A program made the position numbers and the translations under genes. A stretch of DNA of 64,000 bases, from positions 1-64,000 of the forward strand of contig JALLOF010000006.1 in assembly GCA_027717595.1 (NCBI GenBank), written 5' to 3'. Source of the stretch: Nitrospinae bacterium AH_259_B05_G02_I21. GTDB taxonomy: Bacteria; JADFOP01. The notes below the pieces were generated by a model, which was not told the origin of the DNA, searched no databases, and saw nothing but the letters and a program-made list of their open reading frames with translations. How positions within the stretch are numbered: the stretch's first letter is position 1; each line of letters starts with the position of its first letter. Shown in pieces: positions 61,019-64,000 of the stretch.

Positions 61019-61665
61019 GGAGCACGCTCGGACGGCGGAGTGGACGAACCTGAAGCGTTGGAGGAGACCAGATCCTCGAGCGCGAACAGTTCAGACTGTT
61101 TCCACCCGGTCCTGACCTTGAACGAAGAGATGAAAAGCAGCACAGATTTCAATGCGGAACGGGACTGGTCTGTTTTAACCATCGCGCGGACCCTCACGTA
61201 ATACTTCTGTTTGGGATCAAGGTCCGCGACGCTCACCAGGGGCAGGACCTCCACGGGGGTGACCCACTTCTTCACCTCCTCGAGGTCTTTTGAGGTTCGC
61301 CTCCATGAGGCTGAGTTTCCCTTTTGTGCCACTTGAAACTCGCTGGTCAAGGAGTTGAACGTCACAACCCGCTCTAGGGCTTTCGAGGCGATGGATTCGT
61401 CGGCCCACAACGGCTTCTTGCTCCAAAGCTCGATCTCATACGAGAATGTCGCCGGGATGCCGCTCGTGAGGGTCTCGGTGAGGGTCTTCGAGAACCCCCC
61501 AAGCAGGCGCGTCGAGACGCACACTTTGCCATCCAATTTCACAACTTTCAGGGGTTCAAGGGAAGAATCGGCAGCCCCCTCGCTTGGTACGGCCAGAAGG
61601 AGTATTCCAGCCACGACCACGGCCGCAAACTTCCAGCCGAGCCCCGTGTGGTCGGCCTGAGGCAT
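61015..61665 (-). CDS. DUF4390 family exported protein
   Basis: About 216 residues from ATG 61665: signal peptide (KFAAVVVAGILLLAVPSEGA) then the DUF4390 pattern (FSKTLTETLTSGIPATFSYEIELW; YYVRVRAMVKTDQSRSALK). This small periplasmic family often precedes ntrY, so a sensory or envelope role is plausible but unproven. The frame is open to 61761, but the signal peptide favours 61665. Its stop overlaps the ntrY start. Confidence 0.85.
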   Translation of the reverse strand: MPQADHTGLGWKFAAVVVAGILLLAVPSEGAADSSLEPLKVVKLDGKVCVSTRLLGGFSKTLTETLTSGIPATFSYEIELWSKKPLWADESIASKALERVVTFNSLTSEFQVAQKGNSASWRRTSKDLEEVKKWVTPVEVLPLVSVADLDPKQKYYVRVRAMVKTDQSRSALKSVLLFISSFKVRTGWKQSELFALEDLVSSNASGSSTPPSERAP

Positions 61666-61733
61666 GGTCACAGAGGTATCCCTTATCTCCGGCGATAGAT
61701 CAACCCTAGCAGTGTGGCCTCGTATCGGCCGAC

Positions 61734-61761
61734 ATTCTAGCAAATCCCAAGCAAAAAGCAA
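61734..61761 (-). promoter_or_regulatory. Sigma-70 promoter of the DUF4390-ntrY-ntrX/lpxC operon
   Basis: Minus strand TTGCTT (61756-61761), a 16-base spacer and TAGAAT (61734-61739). The predicted start is about 62 bases before the DUF4390 ATG. No sigma-54 element was seen here. Confidence 0.55.
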
Positions 61762-61826
61762 GGGGAAAAGGAGGAAGTGAAAGAGCCAGGTGCCCTTTTT
61801 TCAAAGGGTTGCTTCCCTACCCATCA

Positions 61827-64000
61827 TTATTCGTTCGAGAGGAGGCGCTTGAGGGCGGCTAGGAGGTTCAAGGCTTCGATGGGAGAGATGACCTCGGGGT
61901 CTATTCCCTTAAGCGCTTCAGCCAGCTTGGCCTCCGCAGGCTTAAGAAGAGGGAGCTGGCCCGTCTCGGTTTGGACGTCGGAAGAAGCAAGGGGGGGACG
62001 TCCCTGCACGTCAATTTCCTTGGCCTCCAGGCGGGAGAGCACGTCCTTGGCACGCTCGAGGACGGGCCTGGGTAGACCGGCGAGCCGAGCCACCTGGATG
62101 CCGTAGCTTTTATCGGTCCCACCGGGGACAATTTTCCGCAAGAAGACGACCTGGTCAGCCCATTCCCGAACGGCGATGTTGTAGTTCTTGACCCCGGGAA
62201 GAAGGCGGGCCAGGTCGGTGAGCTCGTGGTAATGGGTGGCAAAGAGTGTTCTCGCCCTGAGATGCGGCTGGTTGTGTAGGTGCTCGACGACGGCCCAGGC
62301 GATCGAAAGTCCATCGAACGTGCTCGTGCCCCGCCCTATCTCGTCCAAGATGATGAGGCTCCTCGGGGTCGCATTGTTCAGGATATTGGCCGTCTCGTTC
62401 ATCTCGACCATGAAGGTCGATTGGCCCCTGCTCAAATAGTCCTGGGCTCCGATGCGCGTGAAAATCCGATCCACAAGACCTATGGTGGCTTCCCGGGCGG
62501 GGACAAAGCTTCCCATCTGGGCCATGAGGACTATATAGGCCACCTGCCTAAGGTACGTCGATTTGCCCGCCATGTTCGGCCCGGTGATAATCAAAATCGC
62601 GTTCTCACCACAGTCCAGCAAGGTATCATTGGGCACGAAGCGCTCCCCGAGGGGGAGCTGTTCCAAGACGGGGTGGCGACCCTCGGTGATGGCAATGACA
62701 TCCTCATCGGTTAGCGTGGGTCGAGAGTAATTGAACTGCACCGAGGCCTCGGCCAGGGAGCTGAGCACATCGAGGAGGGCCACCCGCTCAGCCGCCCGTT
62801 GCAACCGGACGGTTTCGGCCTTCACCTCCTCGCGGGCCTGGATAAAGAGCTCGTACTCCAAAGCCTTCGACCGCTCCTCGGCTCCCAGGACCTTGGCTTC
62901 GAATTCTTTCAGCTCGGGGGTGATGTAGCGCTCGGCTGCGACCAGGGTTTGTTTTCGGATGTAGTTGTCGGGCACGAGGTCGTGGTACTTCTTGGTCACC
63001 TCCAGGTAATAGCCGAAGACTTTATTGTAGCCGACCTTGAGGGTGGGGATGCCCGTACGGCGGCGCTCTTCGGCCTCGAGCCGAGCGATGGTCCCCTTCC
63101 CTTCCCGGCCGATCCGTCGCAACTCGTCGAGCTCCGCATCGAAGCCGCTCTTTATAATCCCGCCTTCGCCCAGCGTGAGCGGGGGGTCATCCTCGATCGC
63201 CTCTTCGATGGTTGAGGCCACATCGTCGCAATCGTCCCACGCCCCGCGGATATCCTCGAGCAGGGGGGCGTCCGTCCCCTCCAGGGCCTCGGCCAGCAGC
63301 GGGAGCTGGCGGCACGAGCGCTGAAGCGCAACCAGGTCGCGGGCCGAGGCCGTCCCGAGGCTCACGCGGCTCACCACCCGCTCGATATCCCCGACCGCGC
63401 CCAACGCCTCCCTGAGCGCCTCTCGCTTCCCGTGGTCGTTGACAAAAGTCTCCACGGCTTCAAATCGCTGCTCGATGGGCTCTCGCTCGATCAGGGGCTG
63501 GAGCACCCATTGCTTCAGGAGCCGCCCCCCCATCGGTGTGACCGTCCGATCAAGTACGCCCAGTAGGCCCTTCGCCTGCGTCCCATCGAGGCTTTCGACC
63601 AGCTCGAGGTTCCGCACCGTCACCCTATCGAGCATCATCGCCGTTCCGAGGGGCGAGAAGCTGATGCGGTTGATGTGCCCGAGGGGGGATTTCTGGGTCT
63701 CGTGGAGGTAGTGGAGGAGAGCTCCGGCCGCTCTCGTCGCAAGCGGGGCCTCCGTGAGGCCGAAGCCGTCAAGGGAGTGGGTGCCGAGTTGCTCAAGGAG
63801 GGTCTTCGTCGCATGCTCCAGAGCGTAGGCCCACTCATGGTAGGGGTGGAGGACGGGCTGCCACTCCGGCCCGCTTTCCAGGAAGGCGAGCTCCGAAAAA
63901 GCCTCCGTGCTTCCCTCTGGGAGCAATACCTCCTTGGGGGCGTGGCGGAAACATTCGTCCTGGAGGGCCGAGTCCCACCGGTCGGCTCTAATCTCCGTGG
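61827..64000 (-). CDS. mutS: DNA mismatch repair protein MutS (5' part outside window)
   Basis: The frame is open to the window edge, so the N-terminus (mismatch-binding domain I and part of II) is missing. About 724 residues remain: core and lever domains (TVTPMGGRLLKQWVLQPL; KVGYNKVFGYYLEVTKKYH), then the ATPase with ITGPNMAGKSTYLRQVAYI, the LILDEIGRGTSTFDGLSIAW Walker B/signature region and ATHYHELTDL. The TTG near 63926 is not the true start; codons upstream of it continue the MutS sequence. It lies 65 bases upstream of the DUF4390 promoter region. Confidence 0.96.
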   Translation of the reverse strand, partial: TEIRADRWDSALQDECFRHAPKEVLLPEGSTEAFSELAFLESGPEWQPVLHPYHEWAYALEHATKTLLEQLGTHSLDGFGLTEAPLATRAAGALLHYLHETQKSPLGHINRISFSPLGTAMMLDRVTVRNLELVESLDGTQAKGLLGVLDRTVTPMGGRLLKQWVLQPLIEREPIEQRFEAVETFVNDHGKREALREALGAVGDIERVVSRVSLGTASARDLVALQRSCRQLPLLAEALEGTDAPLLEDIRGAWDDCDDVASTIEEAIEDDPPLTLGEGGIIKSGFDAELDELRRIGREGKGTIARLEAEERRRTGIPTLKVGYNKVFGYYLEVTKKYHDLVPDNYIRKQTLVAAERYITPELKEFEAKVLGAEERSKALEYELFIQAREEVKAETVRLQRAAERVALLDVLSSLAEASVQFNYSRPTLTDEDVIAITEGRHPVLEQLPLGERFVPNDTLLDCGENAILIITGPNMAGKSTYLRQVAYIVLMAQMGSFVPAREATIGLVDRIFTRIGAQDYLSRGQSTFMVEMNETANILNNATPRSLIILDEIGRGTSTFDGLSIAWAVVEHLHNQPHLRARTLFATHYHELTDLARLLPGVKNYNIAVREWADQVVFLRKIVPGGTDKSYGIQVARLAGLPRPVLERAKDVLSRLEAKEIDVQGRPPLASSDVQTETGQLPLLKPAEAKLAEALKGIDPEVISPIEALNLLAALKRLLSNE

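Overview
The window looks like a chromosomal segment of a GC-rich, Gram-negative (diderm) bacterium. It carries lipid A and LPS genes (lptC, lptA, lptB, an LpxC domain), LolA, RseP, several lipoproteins and sigma-54. Gene order recalls Deltaproteobacteria and allied lineages such as Desulfobacterota, Methylomirabilota or Nitrospinota (ftsH-folP-glmM-pdxJ-nnr-tsaE; lptCAB-rpoN-hpf-ptsN-hprK-rapZ; rimP-nusA-ylxR-infB-DUF503-rbfA-truB-rpsO-pnp-M16; DUF4390-ntrY-ntrX). I cannot place it more precisely. No plasmid, prophage or CRISPR hallmark was seen; most of the window is housekeeping.

Layout. 0.4-5.3 kb: small mixed-strand genes (DUF151 nuclease, FG-GAP lipoprotein, a 56-residue ribbon-helix-helix regulator, a lipoprotein, a TonB-C protein, a HEAT fragment, a DUF2007 protein) and a CAT-anticodon tRNA. 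5.8-14.9 kb, plus strand: tilS, ftsH, folP, glmM, pdxJ, nnr, tsaE. 15.0-22.6 kb: a sigma-54-type promoter, LPS transport genes, rpoN, hpf and a regulatory PTS relay. 22.7-28.4 kb: metK, ahcY, an amidase and der. 28.4-30.9 kb: a low-density accessory island with an iteron-like array, two related structured elements and two methyltransferase genes, the second strikingly AT-rich. 30.9-38.9 kb: an EF-G-like GTPase, a MerR regulator, three tRNAs, surE, pcm, an M23 lipoprotein, apt and a TPR protein. From 39.1 kb to the end everything is on the minus strand: HIT, GGDEF, M16, the pnp/infB/nusA translation cluster, ispG-rseP-lolA-rhomboid, purN, an NtrX-LpxC fusion, ntrY, DUF4390 and mutS, which is cut by the window edge.

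How the genes may work together. The most unusual object is a single reading frame at 56544-58733 joining an NtrX-type response regulator to a catalytically intact LpxC, the committed lipid A enzyme, directly downstream of its probable kinase NtrY. The LPS transport genes lptC-lptA-lptB share an apparent operon with rpoN behind a good sigma-54 promoter. FtsH (which degrades LpxC in E. coli), GlmM and RapZ (UDP-GlcNAc supply) are also here. A link between Ntr/PTS signalling and outer-membrane synthesis is my inference, not something the sequence proves. Functional calls come from reading motifs; no database search was run.
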